DNA of 64,000 nucleotides from a virus. The notes under the pieces were generated by a model. It ran no database searches. It saw only the letters and a program-made list of their open reading frames with translations, and was not told the DNA's origin. Location of the stretch: positions 86,921 to 150,920 of the IMG/VR virus record IMGVR_UViG_3300046167_000873; one strand, written 5' to 3'. Shown here one piece after another: positions 33,393 to 42,081 of this stretch (the stretch's first letter is position 1; each line of letters begins with the position of its first letter). A program made the position numbers and the translations under genes.

Positions 33393-33590
33393 TTAGAACG
33401 GATATCTACCGTCAAATGTAGCAGTGAGCTCGTAGTCTACGCTTTCGGTGTAATCAAACAACGCATTAAGAGTACACACGTAATCTAAAGTACTGAGGGG
33501 TTCCTCATAAGCGTGATGTGTTTTTTGCAGTGAACGTATCTCAGCTACAAGCTTATCATATGCTGCTGCTTTCATTTCTAAATCGGTCAT
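33393..33590 (-). CDS. Small hypothetical protein (65 aa)
   Basis: Start at ATG 33590 (MTDLEMKAAAYDKLVAEI) after the shared GAGAAAATATT leader. Helical N-terminus, aromatic end (DYELTATFDGRYPF). Unrecognised. Confidence 0.62.
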   Translation of the reverse strand: MTDLEMKAAAYDKLVAEIRSLQKTHHAYEEPLSTLDYVCTLNALFDYTESVDYELTATFDGRYPF

Positions 33591-33632
33591 AATATTTTCT
33601 CGCTTCAATGGTTAACTTCATTTGATGGAACA

Positions 33633-33661
33633 ATTGTAAAATAGTTTTTTTCAAAAGTAAA
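33633..33661 (-). promoter_or_regulatory. Sigma70-like promoter, module copy 5
   Basis: Minus strand TTTACT, 17 bases, TACAAT, followed by the common leader. Confidence 0.8.
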
Positions 33662-33664
33662 CAA

Positions 33665-33841
33665 TTATTTTTTAGCTCTAGCAAGAGAACAAAGTTGATC
33701 ATGCTCCTTTCGTGACAGATCGCTAACAGGCATGGGTCGTCCATCCATGCTCCATTCTAATACTGCATCGCCACTATCATTAACCTCAACAGTTGCGAAG
33801 ACTATATCTGGGCCAAAGTCTGTTGTAACTCGTATAATCAT
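33665..33841 (-). CDS. Small hypothetical protein (58 aa)
   Basis: ATG 33841 overlaps the exonuclease stop (ATGA). MIIRVTTDFGPDIVFATVEV then WSMDGRPMPVSDL, a small beta domain with a helical basic end. Reads as translationally coupled to the nuclease gene; role unknown. Confidence 0.6.
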   Translation of the reverse strand: MIIRVTTDFGPDIVFATVEVNDSGDAVLEWSMDGRPMPVSDLSRKEHDQLCSLARAKK

Positions 33842-34518
33842 CCTAATTTACCTTTGTGATAAAGATCGAAAAAATGCTCGGTGATTGGTTTCCAGTTGCT
33901 CAACGGTTCGTTGAATACAAGGGAACCTTCGCCATGGTTGACAGCCATGAGAATTACAAGTTGTTCAATATCGATATCGTAATGCTCTTTTACCATCTGA
34001 GCATACGCAGCACCTTGCATAAAATAAGATTTAATTTCACCTGCTGATTTAAACCTTTTTGATGTCTTATAATCAAGTATCGTATTTTTACCTTGATACT
34101 TGCAAATAAGATCAGATGTGCCTGCAGTTTTTAACTTATCTGAATACATCTGAAGCTCAACGCCATAGACAGTATCTACGTGTTCATCAAGATATGGTTT
34201 GATGACCTTAAACGTTTCAGATGCAATTGGATTCGGTGGTTTTTCTGGAGTTCTGCCTAGGACATAGTCTTCAGCAATATTGTGAACAGCAGTACCAGCT
34301 CGTGATGCTGTACCGGCAATCTTATTTGCTTTCTCATAACCAACTCGCTTTCTCCAAGCTTGAATTGATTTTCTGCTTAAGACACCGAGAGCTGATGTAA
34401 CTGAAACATACTTGTTACCTGATTCATTTACATACAGCCTCGGGCCATCACCTTTTCCATCAATTCTATTGAGTCGCACTGGTTCCAGTAATTTAAATTC
34501 TGCTTCAAACTTATCCAT
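33838..34518 (-). CDS. PD-(D/E)XK exonuclease (RecB/Cas4-like)
   Basis: 226 residues with the RecB-type nuclease order: H79 in GTAVHNIAEDY, D136 in GTSDLICKY, and D149-x-K151 in TILDYKTSK, followed by a helical QGAAYAQMVKEHY. Such nucleases are common in marine T4-like phages and process DNA ends in recombination or host DNA breakdown. A promoter lies upstream (34549-34577). ATGA overlap with the following small gene. Confidence 0.88.
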   Translation of the reverse strand: MDKFEAEFKLLEPVRLNRIDGKGDGPRLYVNESGNKYVSVTSALGVLSRKSIQAWRKRVGYEKANKIAGTASRAGTAVHNIAEDYVLGRTPEKPPNPIASETFKVIKPYLDEHVDTVYGVELQMYSDKLKTAGTSDLICKYQGKNTILDYKTSKRFKSAGEIKSYFMQGAAYAQMVKEHYDIDIEQLVILMAVNHGEGSLVFNEPLSNWKPITEHFFDLYHKGKLG

Positions 34519-34548
34519 GGTATTTCCATCTTCAATTGTGTATTGAAC

Positions 34549-34577
34549 ATTCTATCATAGAATTGTAGGTTTGTACA
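34549..34577 (-). promoter_or_regulatory. Promoter for the exonuclease gene
   Basis: Minus strand TGTACA, 17 bases, TAGAAT, directly after the PhoH stop. Confidence 0.6.
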
Positions 34578-35351
34578 TCATGCAACAGATTTTATACTAA
34601 TGATCGAGTTACGATCTAGCAATTCGCTTTCTGCAATGATATATTCCCTTACAAATCCTGACCTCACAATATCATCGATACCAAATTCTATCTGAGTCAT
34701 CGATGGTACATTATTAAATACCTTCATTGCTGTCATCAGACCAGATTCTTGGTTATATCGAGAACTTGTAAGATCATCTTGTAATACATCGCCGCATAAT
34801 AGAATTCGACTATTTTCACCGACTCGAGTGAGTACTGTCTTTAATTCCATATACGATAAATTTTGTGCTTCATCCAAAATGATAATGCTATTATCAAATG
34901 TGGTTCCCCTTAGGAATGAAGTAGATTGGAATTCTACAAGACCTTTCTGCTTGAGGATGTCATATGCATCGCCTCTGGAAAATAATTCACTGCAGATAGA
35001 ACTGTATGGGGCCTCATAATTCGCCAACTTTTCTGACTCTTTACCTGGAAGGAAGCCAATGTCTTTTGTTGGTTGTGCGGATCGAATTATGGTAATCTTA
35101 TCATATCCTGATTCTGTATATTCAAAGAGATCATAAAGAGAAAGATATAGGGATAAGAAGGTTTTCCCGGTTCCTGGAGAACCGTGGAGAATGAGATGTT
35201 GACCATCGTCATATGCATCAAAAGTAAGCTTTTGATTATTTGTTTTTGGGTGGATAGTGTTTAATTTCATGCCTCTCTGGGGTACTCGATCGGACTCATC
35301 TAACACACCTTGCCTGCGAAGTGCCCGTCTTTTTCTTTTTGAAAGTGCCAT
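34578..35351 (-). CDS. phoH: PhoH-like ATPase
   Basis: 257 residues with Walker A GSPGTGKT (57-64), Walker B IIILDEAQN and the following YMELKTVLTRVGENSRILLCGD sensor segment. A short basic N-terminus precedes the P-loop domain. PhoH is a frequent marine phage gene, part of the Pho regulon in bacteria; RNA-associated roles are proposed, the phage function is unclear. Stands apart, with gaps of about 60 bases on both sides. Confidence 0.95.
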   Translation of the reverse strand: MALSKRKRRALRRQGVLDESDRVPQRGMKLNTIHPKTNNQKLTFDAYDDGQHLILHGSPGTGKTFLSLYLSLYDLFEYTESGYDKITIIRSAQPTKDIGFLPGKESEKLANYEAPYSSICSELFSRGDAYDILKQKGLVEFQSTSFLRGTTFDNSIIILDEAQNLSYMELKTVLTRVGENSRILLCGDVLQDDLTSSRYNQESGLMTAMKVFNNVPSMTQIEFGIDDIVRSGFVREYIIAESELLDRNSIISIKSVA

Positions 35352-35417
35352 GTAAAACCCTTTTTGTTATGAATTAAGTTAACGACTAATAATATAGGGT
35401 TTAGTTTTCCTCCTTTT

Positions 35418-35651
35418 TTAGAATGTGTTTATATTTTCTCCTCGGCCTGAGGCCTTCTTAATTGATTTAAGAACATCACGGAATCCTTCATCAGGTTTCA
35501 TAGTGCCACTATCTCTTACAAGACCTTGGCCGCCTGAGATGACTTGGGTGAGTTCTGGATTGGCTTGTTTGAATTCATCAAGCTGTGACATACGTAATAT
35601 GTAGTCCTCAACTTCGCCTGATTCTATATGTTTAAAAGTATATGTTGGCAT
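35418..35651 (-). CDS. FmdB-like small conserved phage protein
   Basis: 77 residues from ATG 35651 (MPTYTFKHIESGEVEDYI). The MPTYxFKxxxTGE start and the ending FRDVLKSIKKASGRGENINTF are found in small proteins of marine T4-like phages related to the FmdB family, although the zinc cysteines are missing here. Function unknown. GATAAATA six bases before the start is a weak late-promoter-like match. Confidence 0.75.
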   Translation of the reverse strand: MPTYTFKHIESGEVEDYILRMSQLDEFKQANPELTQVISGGQGLVRDSGTMKPDEGFRDVLKSIKKASGRGENINTF

Positions 35652-35655
35652 GGAC

Positions 35656-35850
35656 TTATTTATCCTTAACAACATCTTTAAAACGATAATATTCGTCCAT
35701 CCAGGTATGAGTAATTGCTTTACCTGTCATGGAACGGCCAGTATTCATACCTTGAGCTTGAACGCCTCTCAATGGCCCTTTACGGGCACCACCATCTGAA
35801 AATACTTTATCATACTCACGATGGATCTTATCTTTACGTGTTTTGCTCAT
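35656..35850 (-). CDS. Small basic hypothetical protein
   Basis: 64 residues, Lys/Arg/Gly-rich (KTRKDKIHREYDKVFSDGGA), ending WMDEYYRFKDVVKDK. Overlaps the DUF6433-like gene by four bases. Unrecognised. Confidence 0.65.
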   Translation of the reverse strand: MSKTRKDKIHREYDKVFSDGGARKGPLRGVQAQGMNTGRSMTGKAITHTWMDEYYRFKDVVKDK

Positions 35851-36269
35851 TTGAATAACTCCGGTAATGCCTCACTAACAGTCTTTAAAGTAATTCCTTT
35901 AATTGGTTTATTATCTTTAATGTCTAAAAGGAATTTAGCATCATCTCCATTAAGTGACTCTAACAGTTCAATAAACAAACTTTCCCTTCGGTTCCGCTTA
36001 ACAGCGTTTTGTGGATGATCAAAGAAATACTTTAGTTTCCTATATTCACGGTATAACCCGCCGTGATCATCGATCATATCTTCAGCCTCTTTATAAGGAG
36101 GCGAACCTTCAGGCAAACTAAATTTAATCCTATCATCGTATATTGTTTTTAAGATAACCATAGCGGCTGGAATACTACGAAGACCTTGTAGCTTTGTTAT
36201 CTTTTCTTTACGTGAACCAATTTCTCCTATTTCTTTGAGGAGGACCGATAGTTTTTTCAGTTGTGGCAT
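35847..36269 (-). CDS. DUF6433-like conserved phage protein
   Basis: 140 residues. The pattern ILKTIYDDRIKFSLPEGSPPY, LYREYRKLKYFF, NRRESLFIELLESLNGDDAKFLLDIKD is that of a conserved marine T4-like phage family. Mostly helical; the family function is unknown. One base after the RNase H gene, and coupled to the small basic gene downstream. Confidence 0.82.
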   Translation of the reverse strand: MPQLKKLSVLLKEIGEIGSRKEKITKLQGLRSIPAAMVILKTIYDDRIKFSLPEGSPPYKEAEDMIDDHGGLYREYRKLKYFFDHPQNAVKRNRRESLFIELLESLNGDDAKFLLDIKDNKPIKGITLKTVSEALPELFK

Positions 36270-36270
36270 T

Positions 36271-37128
36271 TTAAAACTCCATTATGACATCTGTTAGATT
36301 TTTTAGTTTGTGTTTAATAAAGTAATTGAAAAGTTTATTACGTGGTTTGTTGTCCTGTTCTTTCAATTGCTGAAGCGATTCTGCCTTTATCCTTGCTGGG
36401 ACATTATCTAAGTCTATCATCATTTTGTTTCTAGCGTAATTACGCTTAAGTTCATCATTCATTCCATTCCAATCTTCGGTTGAAAGTATCTCATCAACTT
36501 TGGTTTGGCGGAGTTGCTTCTGACGCTTATCTACATTAACAAATGTATCATCATCAGATAAGAAATTAGGAACGCCATCACCAGAATCACCACGAAGAAT
36601 ATGCGTTGCAAGATATAGGTTAGCGTCCTTACAATCAATCCACTTTTTCTGAACTGGACTATATTGCTTGACGTTACTATATTTTTGGAGTTGTTGGAAA
36701 TCTTTATCGCTTGAAAGAATTAAAATAGGATCACCACCAAGCTCTCGCCCATATTCTTGAACGATACTTGCAATAATATCATCTGCTTCTGCTTTTTCTA
36801 TAAGAATAGTAGGATAAGGAAAGAATTCATAAATTTCTTCACGAATCTTATTCAGAATTCTGTAGACTTCATTCCAGTCAAATTGTGATTTTGTGCGGGC
36901 AGTTGCACGAGATGCTTTATAGTAGGGGTAAATTTCTTTTCGCCAGTTAGACGAAGAATCGCATGCAATAACTAATTGACCAAATTCTTTTTCAAATTGA
37001 TTTTTCGAAAGACGAATAGAATTAAGAATGGTATGGCGCACTAAATCTTCGTGAATCACACCATTAAAGTTTTTTGCTTCGGCCATAATACTAGCAATAG
37101 CTACATGATTAAAGTCTAAAATTATCAT
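36271..37128 (-). CDS. rnh: RNase H (5'-3' exonuclease, T4 Rnh type)
   Basis: 285 residues against 305 in T4. Characteristic blocks: MIILDFNHVAIA (first metal Asp), LVRHTILNSIRL, VIACDSSSNWRKEIYPYYKASR, EKAEADDIIASIV, ILSSDKDFQQLQKYSNVKQYSPVQKKW and LRGDSGDGVPN. A flap-type nuclease that removes RNA primers and trims Okazaki fragments. GGAG precedes the ATG at 37128 in a short leader. Confidence 0.95.
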   Translation of the reverse strand: MIILDFNHVAIASIMAEAKNFNGVIHEDLVRHTILNSIRLSKNQFEKEFGQLVIACDSSSNWRKEIYPYYKASRATARTKSQFDWNEVYRILNKIREEIYEFFPYPTILIEKAEADDIIASIVQEYGRELGGDPILILSSDKDFQQLQKYSNVKQYSPVQKKWIDCKDANLYLATHILRGDSGDGVPNFLSDDDTFVNVDKRQKQLRQTKVDEILSTEDWNGMNDELKRNYARNKMMIDLDNVPARIKAESLQQLKEQDNKPRNKLFNYFIKHKLKNLTDVIMEF

Positions 37129-37162
37129 TAAAAAATCTCCATCATAATGATATATATACTAT

Positions 37163-37483
37163 TTAAAAATCAAACTCAAGCTGTTCTTCAGAGCTTTCTT
37201 GATACTTTAACGATAGATTATACATCGTCCTTGATAAATCTTGAATAGGGTGATGTAGCTTCTCTGCTTTATACATAACTGATTTAATCGCCTCATATGC
37301 CATTGATATATCTATGATGTAGTCGTCTGATGTAACGTCATATCCATCTTCTATGAGAGTGAATACAACATCATCAAAAATATCATCGCAGTACATCTCT
37401 ATTCTATTTACAATTTCAAGAATATCTTCGCCGCTAGATTCTGTGGGTTTATTTACCCCAGGGAATTGTATAATTTCACCCAT
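37163..37483 (-). CDS. Conserved acidic phage protein (106 aa)
   Basis: Begins MGEIIQFPGV and has IVNRIEMYCDDIFDDVVFTLIEDGYD with YIIDISMAYEAIKSVMYKAE; entirely helical and acidic. Similar acidic proteins lie near replication genes in marine phages. Overlaps the glycosyltransferase stop by eight bases. Confidence 0.7.
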   Translation of the reverse strand: MGEIIQFPGVNKPTESSGEDILEIVNRIEMYCDDIFDDVVFTLIEDGYDVTSDDYIIDISMAYEAIKSVMYKAEKLHHPIQDLSRTMYNLSLKYQESSEEQLEFDF

Positions 37484-38486
37484 TTGTTGTTGAGTAACTA
37501 AACATGGTTGATGGATCTACCTCAAAAGTTCTTGATTCTACGGTAGGATATCTATCACTCAATAATTGTAAAACGGCATTCCATTCATTTGCACGTGTTG
37601 GCCAACCATAAAACAAATTAGCGTATGACGCGGCTGATGCAGTTCTGGGCTTGATTACGTCGTAATTAGTTATGACACCATCTAACATATTATAAAACGT
37701 ACTAGCGTGTGCTGAGACGTCCTCATGCCATTGATACATCTCGGTCCAGTTTGCAGCTGTTTCGTAGAGAGCACCATAATTAGGATGAACGCAAATATTA
37801 CCAGCAGCCATTGCTTCCATGAGACATAAACATGACGTCTCTTGCCAAGTTGATGGGTATGCAAAGATGTGTGAATTTTGTAACGCAGTTCTAATTTCAC
37901 TATTACTTACAGTTCCATGATTTGTGACAGTTGGCAGTGATTCCAGTTTATCAAATACCATCTTATAATTTTCATCATTTTTGCCCCATCCATAAAGCTC
38001 AAATGAAGAGTAAACATCGAGAGTGATATTATCATGCTTTTCAAGAAGTTTCTCATAGACAGCAGCTAAAATATTAAGTCCACGATGCGGAGTACTATGA
38101 TAGATTAAATTAATTGTGTCTGTTGGTTTTTCCTTAGGCTCAATTGGTTGAATAGCATTTTGCAATACAAGACACTTAGACCACGGAATATTAAACCTAT
38201 TAATATATCCTTGGGCTTGCCAATTAGAAACGAAGACAAACATGTGAAACTGATGAATACTATCTGCAAACAAGTTATTTTCTGGATCCTCTGGTAAATC
38301 ATGGGCCCAAAAGATTCTAATCTTTTCTTCATCAAGTTCACGAACACGGCTTGATACTATTTGAAAGTCTTCAAGCCTTTCTTTAGGTATTACATCAAGT
38401 AATGCGTAATTGAGTAGTTCAGTACCACCTAATGAATTTTCATTTGTGTCATTTCTTTTAAATTCGCCGTCATAAATCTCAGCCAT
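37476..38486 (-). CDS. Glycosyltransferase (GT-B fold, GT4-like)
   Basis: 336 residues. The C-terminal Rossmann half has INLIYHSTPHRGLNIL, TVSNSEIRTALQNSHIFAYPSTWQETSCLCLMEAMAAG, the nucleotide-sugar binding pattern (E-rich segment) of GT4 enzymes. The N-terminal half has GGTELLNYALLD. It may glycosylate phage or host surface components or DNA, or interfere with host polysaccharides. It stands outside the main glycan cassette. Confidence 0.9.
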   Translation of the reverse strand: MAEIYDGEFKRNDTNENSLGGTELLNYALLDVIPKERLEDFQIVSSRVRELDEEKIRIFWAHDLPEDPENNLFADSIHQFHMFVFVSNWQAQGYINRFNIPWSKCLVLQNAIQPIEPKEKPTDTINLIYHSTPHRGLNILAAVYEKLLEKHDNITLDVYSSFELYGWGKNDENYKMVFDKLESLPTVTNHGTVSNSEIRTALQNSHIFAYPSTWQETSCLCLMEAMAAGNICVHPNYGALYETAANWTEMYQWHEDVSAHASTFYNMLDGVITNYDVIKPRTASAASYANLFYGWPTRANEWNAVLQLLSDRYPTVESRTFEVDPSTMFSYSTTNG

Positions 38487-38489
38487 AAC

Positions 38490-38678
38490 TTATTTTCCTA
38501 TCATCGTGTCACGATCTTTTTTAATGTTTGATTCTCGAACAGAGCGAACATCTGCAAGATTACCTTTCTTACTTTTATTGTCTAAAGAAAAAAGGCAGTA
38601 TATATAACCTGGTTTGCCAGCCTGTGCTATGGGATGCACAATTTCGTTTGTTTTTTTAACGCGCCAAATATCTAACAT
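38490..38678 (-). CDS. Small basic hypothetical protein
   Basis: 62 residues (LDIWRVKKTNEIVHPIAQAG, YIYCLFSLDNKSKKGNL). Four bases before the glycosyltransferase start. Unrecognised. Confidence 0.6.
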   Translation of the reverse strand: MLDIWRVKKTNEIVHPIAQAGKPGYIYCLFSLDNKSKKGNLADVRSVRESNIKKDRDTMIGK

Positions 38679-38693
38679 AATAAATCTCCAAAT

Positions 38694-38918
38694 TTAATTC
38701 ATTTCAAGGTGAAGAATAGGATCATATACAAATTCATCATTAATGTACACAATCGGTGTTCCATGATCTACGTGCTCAGCATGGTCTTTCATAAAATCAT
38801 CGTAAGATAAATCTTCGTTTATTACTTGTTCTTTAAATGGCAATTTTTTCCATTGTAAATATTCTTTGACTGTATTGCACGCACCACAATCTTTTTGAGA
38901 TATAACTAGTATTTTCAT
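38694..38918 (-). CDS. Glutaredoxin
   Basis: 74 residues of glutaredoxin fold: CGAC redox site at 11-14 (QKDCGACNTVKEYL) and cis-Pro TPIVYIND at 54-61. Likely electron donor for the class Ia ribonucleotide reductase encoded at 40996-44409. ATGA overlap with the larger glutaredoxin-like gene upstream. Confidence 0.9.
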   Translation of the reverse strand: MKILVISQKDCGACNTVKEYLQWKKLPFKEQVINEDLSYDDFMKDHAEHVDHGTPIVYINDEFVYDPILHLEMN

Positions 38919-39448
38919 TTTTGAAAATCCTCACTTTCTATATATTCTTTCCAATCTGGCCTGTTCTCGCCATTGATAATCACATATGGAAAATTTAAAT
39001 ATTGTTTTTCTTCAACAGATTCATCTACAAAAAAATCTTTTATGAACTTAGACGTAGGACCAACATCATCGTCTATTCTTACGACTTTATAGATTATCTC
39101 TTTTTCTCGCAAATACTCTTCAGTTTCTTTGCATCCTTTACAATTAGGTATTGATATTAAAGCAATAACATCAGATAATCTTCTGTGATACCAGCCTTTA
39201 GATTCTTCTATGTGTGTTTCTACACAACCATTTTCATAGTACGCAATAAAATCAGCAATGTATTTTCCATCAACATATACGGCTGGTGTGCCTTTTATAT
39301 TTGAAAATATACACTCTGCTTCTGGTACAGGAAGATCCCCATCAGGAGCAACACGATACGTTTTGTATTGTATATTATTCTGCTGGAAATATTTTTCTAG
39401 CTCAAGAGAAAATAGATCAAATGGTTGTATCAACATTGTTACTTTCAT
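38915..39448 (-). CDS. Two-domain glutaredoxin-like protein, first domain degenerate
   Basis: 177 residues made of two glutaredoxin-type halves. The first (1-80) lacks the redox Cys pair (IQPFDLFSLELEKYF in its place) but keeps GTPAVYVDGKYIAD at 53-66. The second has CKGC at 103-106 (PNCKGCKETEEYL) and FPYVIINGE near 150. Probably a redox protein for deoxynucleotide synthesis; the intact copy next door makes duplication likely. Confidence 0.85.
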   Translation of the reverse strand: MKVTMLIQPFDLFSLELEKYFQQNNIQYKTYRVAPDGDLPVPEAECIFSNIKGTPAVYVDGKYIADFIAYYENGCVETHIEESKGWYHRRLSDVIALISIPNCKGCKETEEYLREKEIIYKVVRIDDDVGPTSKFIKDFFVDESVEEKQYLNFPYVIINGENRPDWKEYIESEDFQK

Positions 39449-39870
39449 AATTTCGTTAAATGCCTACCGTTAATTTTTCCACCAATAAAATCATTATAAT
39501 ATTCTTCACTAATGATTGCTTCGCTATCTACTTGATGCTTTAATTCATAGTAATTACATTGTGTTCTTGTGTAACACAATTCTAATACAGACCTTTTAAA
39601 TTGTAAACATCCATATTCTTCGATATCTGCTTTTAGTGAGTTGCTCGATCCATAATAATCTTTCCAGTCTGTCTCAACAATCTTTTTTCTTTTGCGAGTC
39701 TTACCTTTGAGCGGCGGGAGTTTGCGTGTAGCGAAGAAGAATTTTTTACCAATGTATTTTCGACCAGTTTCGATATGTTCAATTAGGTATACCATTCCGG
39801 TATACTCTTCAATATCTGCTGACTCCAGGGGTTTTCCGTTCAGCATCCAAGGGTTTTCGTATGTTGACAT
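39445..39870 (-). CDS. GIY-YIG-like nuclease protein
   Basis: 141 residues. GMVYLIEHIETGRKYIGKK (25-43) matches the GIY...YIG core, with a basic patch (KLPPLKGKTRKRKK) and YYGSS after it. Relatives occur as free-standing putative homing endonucleases in T4-like phages. The GIY strand begins with Met instead of Gly-Ile, so activity is uncertain. Its 5' end overlaps the dCMP deaminase gene by 62 bases. Confidence 0.75.
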   Translation of the reverse strand: MSTYENPWMLNGKPLESADIEEYTGMVYLIEHIETGRKYIGKKFFFATRKLPPLKGKTRKRKKIVETDWKDYYGSSNSLKADIEEYGCLQFKRSVLELCYTRTQCNYYELKHQVDSEAIISEEYYNDFIGGKINGRHLTKL

Positions 39871-40303
39871 ATTTTATAATTACGTCCGCTTCTTCAAAGA
39901 GATGTTTTGTAAACTCGAAGCTCTCGTTCCACTTCGGTATGGTAAAACTTCCCTCATCAATAATGACTTCTTTGATGCCAACCTGTATAATACCTTTTGC
40001 ACATTCACTACAAATAGGAAGACCATACGCATAAAGTTTAGCACCGGCTAATGATATACCATTCAAACAAGCATTGTAGATACAATTCTTTTCTGCATGT
40101 ACTACATATTTATACTTAACTTCACGGTCTTCATAACGCTCTTCATCATCTGAAATACTACGAGGAAAGCCGTTGTATCCAGTAGATAAGACTTGGTGGT
40201 TATCACCAACGGCTACACAACCAATTTGCTTAGATGGATCTTTTGACCACTGCGAAACTTCCCTGGCCATCTCCATAAAACGTATATCCCATTTATCCAT
40301 CAT
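39809..40303 (-). CDS. cd: dCMP deaminase
   Basis: 164 residues with the zinc site H69-x-E71 (YVVHAEKNC) and PICSECAKG (C98, C101), and QIGCVAVGDNHQVLSTGYNGFPR upstream, as in the phage dCMP deaminase family. It makes dUMP for thymidylate synthesis. The T4 gene name is cd. It overlaps the following GIY-YIG gene. Internal TATAAATA at 40114-40107 falls on Lys-Tyr-Lys codons and is likely chance. Confidence 0.93.
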   Translation of the reverse strand: MMDKWDIRFMEMAREVSQWSKDPSKQIGCVAVGDNHQVLSTGYNGFPRSISDDEERYEDREVKYKYVVHAEKNCIYNACLNGISLAGAKLYAYGLPICSECAKGIIQVGIKEVIIDEGSFTIPKWNESFEFTKHLFEEADVIIKYVNIRKPLDAERKTPGVSRY

Positions 40304-40306
40304 AAT

Positions 40307-40834
40307 TTAATGCTCTTTAATATACCAACTCGCAATTGTAAATCTAAAATAATCTGCCTTATAAGAATATGTAGCAGCACAATGATTCATTTCACCATCA
40401 AACGCAACAATCCTTCCTGGTCTATAGTTGCATACATGTCTTACTTCATCTGAATGGCTATCCCAAAACTTAAGTTCACCACCCCATGCGCTATCCCATT
40501 GCATGTTAACCATGTATAAACAAGTGACTAACTGGTTTTTTCTATCGCCAAATTGATCACGGTGTGCTCTGTTAACAGCACCTGGTACTCCACAATTGAT
40601 GACTGTTTGTACGAGCTGATGATGTTCAATATCTTCTTTAAACACATTCCTAAAATAGCCGTCTAATAAACCTGCTATATGCGAATCATTAACAACCTTA
40701 TGGAGAAAAATATCTTGGGTGTATGTGTCATCTTTCCACCCAAGATGATAGTTCTCTTGCATGCAATGTTCGAACAATTTATGACGATGATCCATACTCA
40801 AAACATTATCATGAATTTTTACCTTCACCTTCAA
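40307..40834 (-). CDS. 2OG-Fe(II) oxygenase
   Basis: 175 residues of the double-stranded beta-helix oxygenase fold with iron ligands H91, D93 (NRAHRDQF) and H151 (MNHCAAT), and R164 (DYFRFTIASWY) for 2-oxoglutarate. WGGELKFWDSH and RPGRIVAFDGE match prolyl-4-hydroxylase-like phage enzymes. The start is TTG at 40834, overlapping the previous TGA; no ATG is available nearby. Substrate unknown. A second such gene lies at 61598-62245. Confidence 0.9.
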   Translation of the reverse strand: MKVKVKIHDNVLSMDHRHKLFEHCMQENYHLGWKDDTYTQDIFLHKVVNDSHIAGLLDGYFRNVFKEDIEHHQLVQTVINCGVPGAVNRAHRDQFGDRKNQLVTCLYMVNMQWDSAWGGELKFWDSHSDEVRHVCNYRPGRIVAFDGEMNHCAATYSYKADYFRFTIASWYIKEH

Positions 40835-40986
40835 TCATCTTCTATATCTTCATCCATATCTGAAAGCAACGCACTACACATTGGACAATATAATATTTCT
40901 AGTTCTTCAGTTTCGTAATTTGTCTGCTTGACAATAACATCGCTTTTAATTTCACACGACAGACAATTAATTGTTTTCTTATACAT
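40831..40986 (-). CDS. Small zinc-ribbon protein (51 aa)
   Basis: The frame from ATG 40986 (MYKKTINCLSCEIKSDVIV) has CLSC and CPMC pairs 26 residues apart and an acidic tail (SDMDEDIEDD). Overlaps the oxygenase start (TTGA). Too short for most gene finders but well placed between coupled genes. Confidence 0.65.
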   Translation of the reverse strand: MYKKTINCLSCEIKSDVIVKQTNYETEELEILYCPMCSALLSDMDEDIEDD

Positions 40987-40995
40987 TATTATACC

Positions 40996-42081
40996 CTAAA
41001 ATGAAAAATCTTTAAACGTATCATCATCAAGATCCTTTTTAATACCACCAATTATATATGATGTAATTTCTGTTTCTTGTGGTGCTACTTGTACTTCGCC
41101 GCCACCGATCCATTTCTCCGTCCATGGCAATGGATTAGTAGATACACGAGGACCTAAGGCAATCGCATGTAAACGCTTAGCAACAATAAAGTCTACATAT
41201 TCAGCCAATAAAGTTTCGTTTAAACCAATCATTGATCCGCCACTAAATAAATAAGATGCCCATGTTTTTTCTTGTTCGCCGACATCAGTAAAGATCTGAC
41301 GTACTTCGTCCGCGCAGTCTTCAGCGATCTTCTCAAAATCTTTATCTTCTCTTGGCAACAATTTAATCAACTGTTGTGTTGATGCCATGTGAATATTTTC
41401 ATCGCGAGCAATAAACTTAATAATCTTCGCATTACCCTCCATCTTCTTCAATTCAGCAAACGCCCATGAGCATGCAAATGAAACATAGAAGCGCACACCT
41501 TCAAGCGCATTGACAGCATTTAAACACAACCATAAAAGCTTTTTATGTTCATATAAATCATATTTTGCTTTTTGTGTTACTGCATGATTTGTTGTATATT
41601 CCATCAGCAAATCATAATATTTAGAAATAGAACTAGCGCACTCGGCAATCTCTTTAATATCGAGCATCTCATCAAATACTTTAGATGGATCATTATAGAT
41701 GTTACGGATAATGTGAGTATACGACCGTGAATGAATCGTTTCAAAAAATGACCAAGTGACCAACCAATTCTCAAGTTCAGGTAAAGAACAGATCGGCAAA
41801 AATGCTTCAACCGGGCCTCGACCTTGTACTGAGTCAAGTAAAATCTGTCTTTTAAGATTACTTGTAAATATATGTTGTTCATGTTGAGTTAGCGTTTTAA
41901 AATCTTTGCTGTCACGGCTCACATCAACTTCTTCAGGCCTCCAAAAGAAACCAAGCTGCTTTTCAGTTAATTTCTCGAATATGCTATAACGTTGCTTGTC
42001 GTAACGAGCAATATTAACCGATTCACCAAAGAACGCTGGTTGTGTTGTAGCATCTATCTTTTTTGTATCGAATACCGACAC
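40996..42081 (-). CDS. nrdB: Ribonucleotide reductase class Ia, small subunit
   Basis: 361 residues. Metal ligands and radical site align with the E. coli enzyme shifted by one: D83, E114, H117, radical Tyr Y121 (SFFETIHSRSYTHI), plus DENIHMA (second E-x-x-H). The C-terminal DDDTFKDFSF tail docks on the large subunit. It makes the tyrosyl radical for deoxynucleotide synthesis. Lies 18 bases after nrdA. Confidence 0.97.
   Translation of the reverse strand: MSVFDTKKIDATTQPAFFGESVNIARYDKQRYSIFEKLTEKQLGFFWRPEEVDVSRDSKDFKTLTQHEQHIFTSNLKRQILLDSVQGRGPVEAFLPICSLPELENWLVTWSFFETIHSRSYTHIIRNIYNDPSKVFDEMLDIKEIAECASSISKYYDLLMEYTTNHAVTQKAKYDLYEHKKLLWLCLNAVNALEGVRFYVSFACSWAFAELKKMEGNAKIIKFIARDENIHMASTQQLIKLLPREDKDFEKIAEDCADEVRQIFTDVGEQEKTWASYLFSGGSMIGLNETLLAEYVDFIVAKRLHAIALGPRVSTNPLPWTEKWIGGGEVQVAPQETEITSYIIGGIKKDLDDDTFKDFSF

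Noticed and set aside
40107-40114. TATAAATA on the minus strand inside dCMP deaminase
   Set aside because: Encodes conserved Lys-Tyr-Lys codons and no suitable late gene follows at promoter distance; kept only as a remark.
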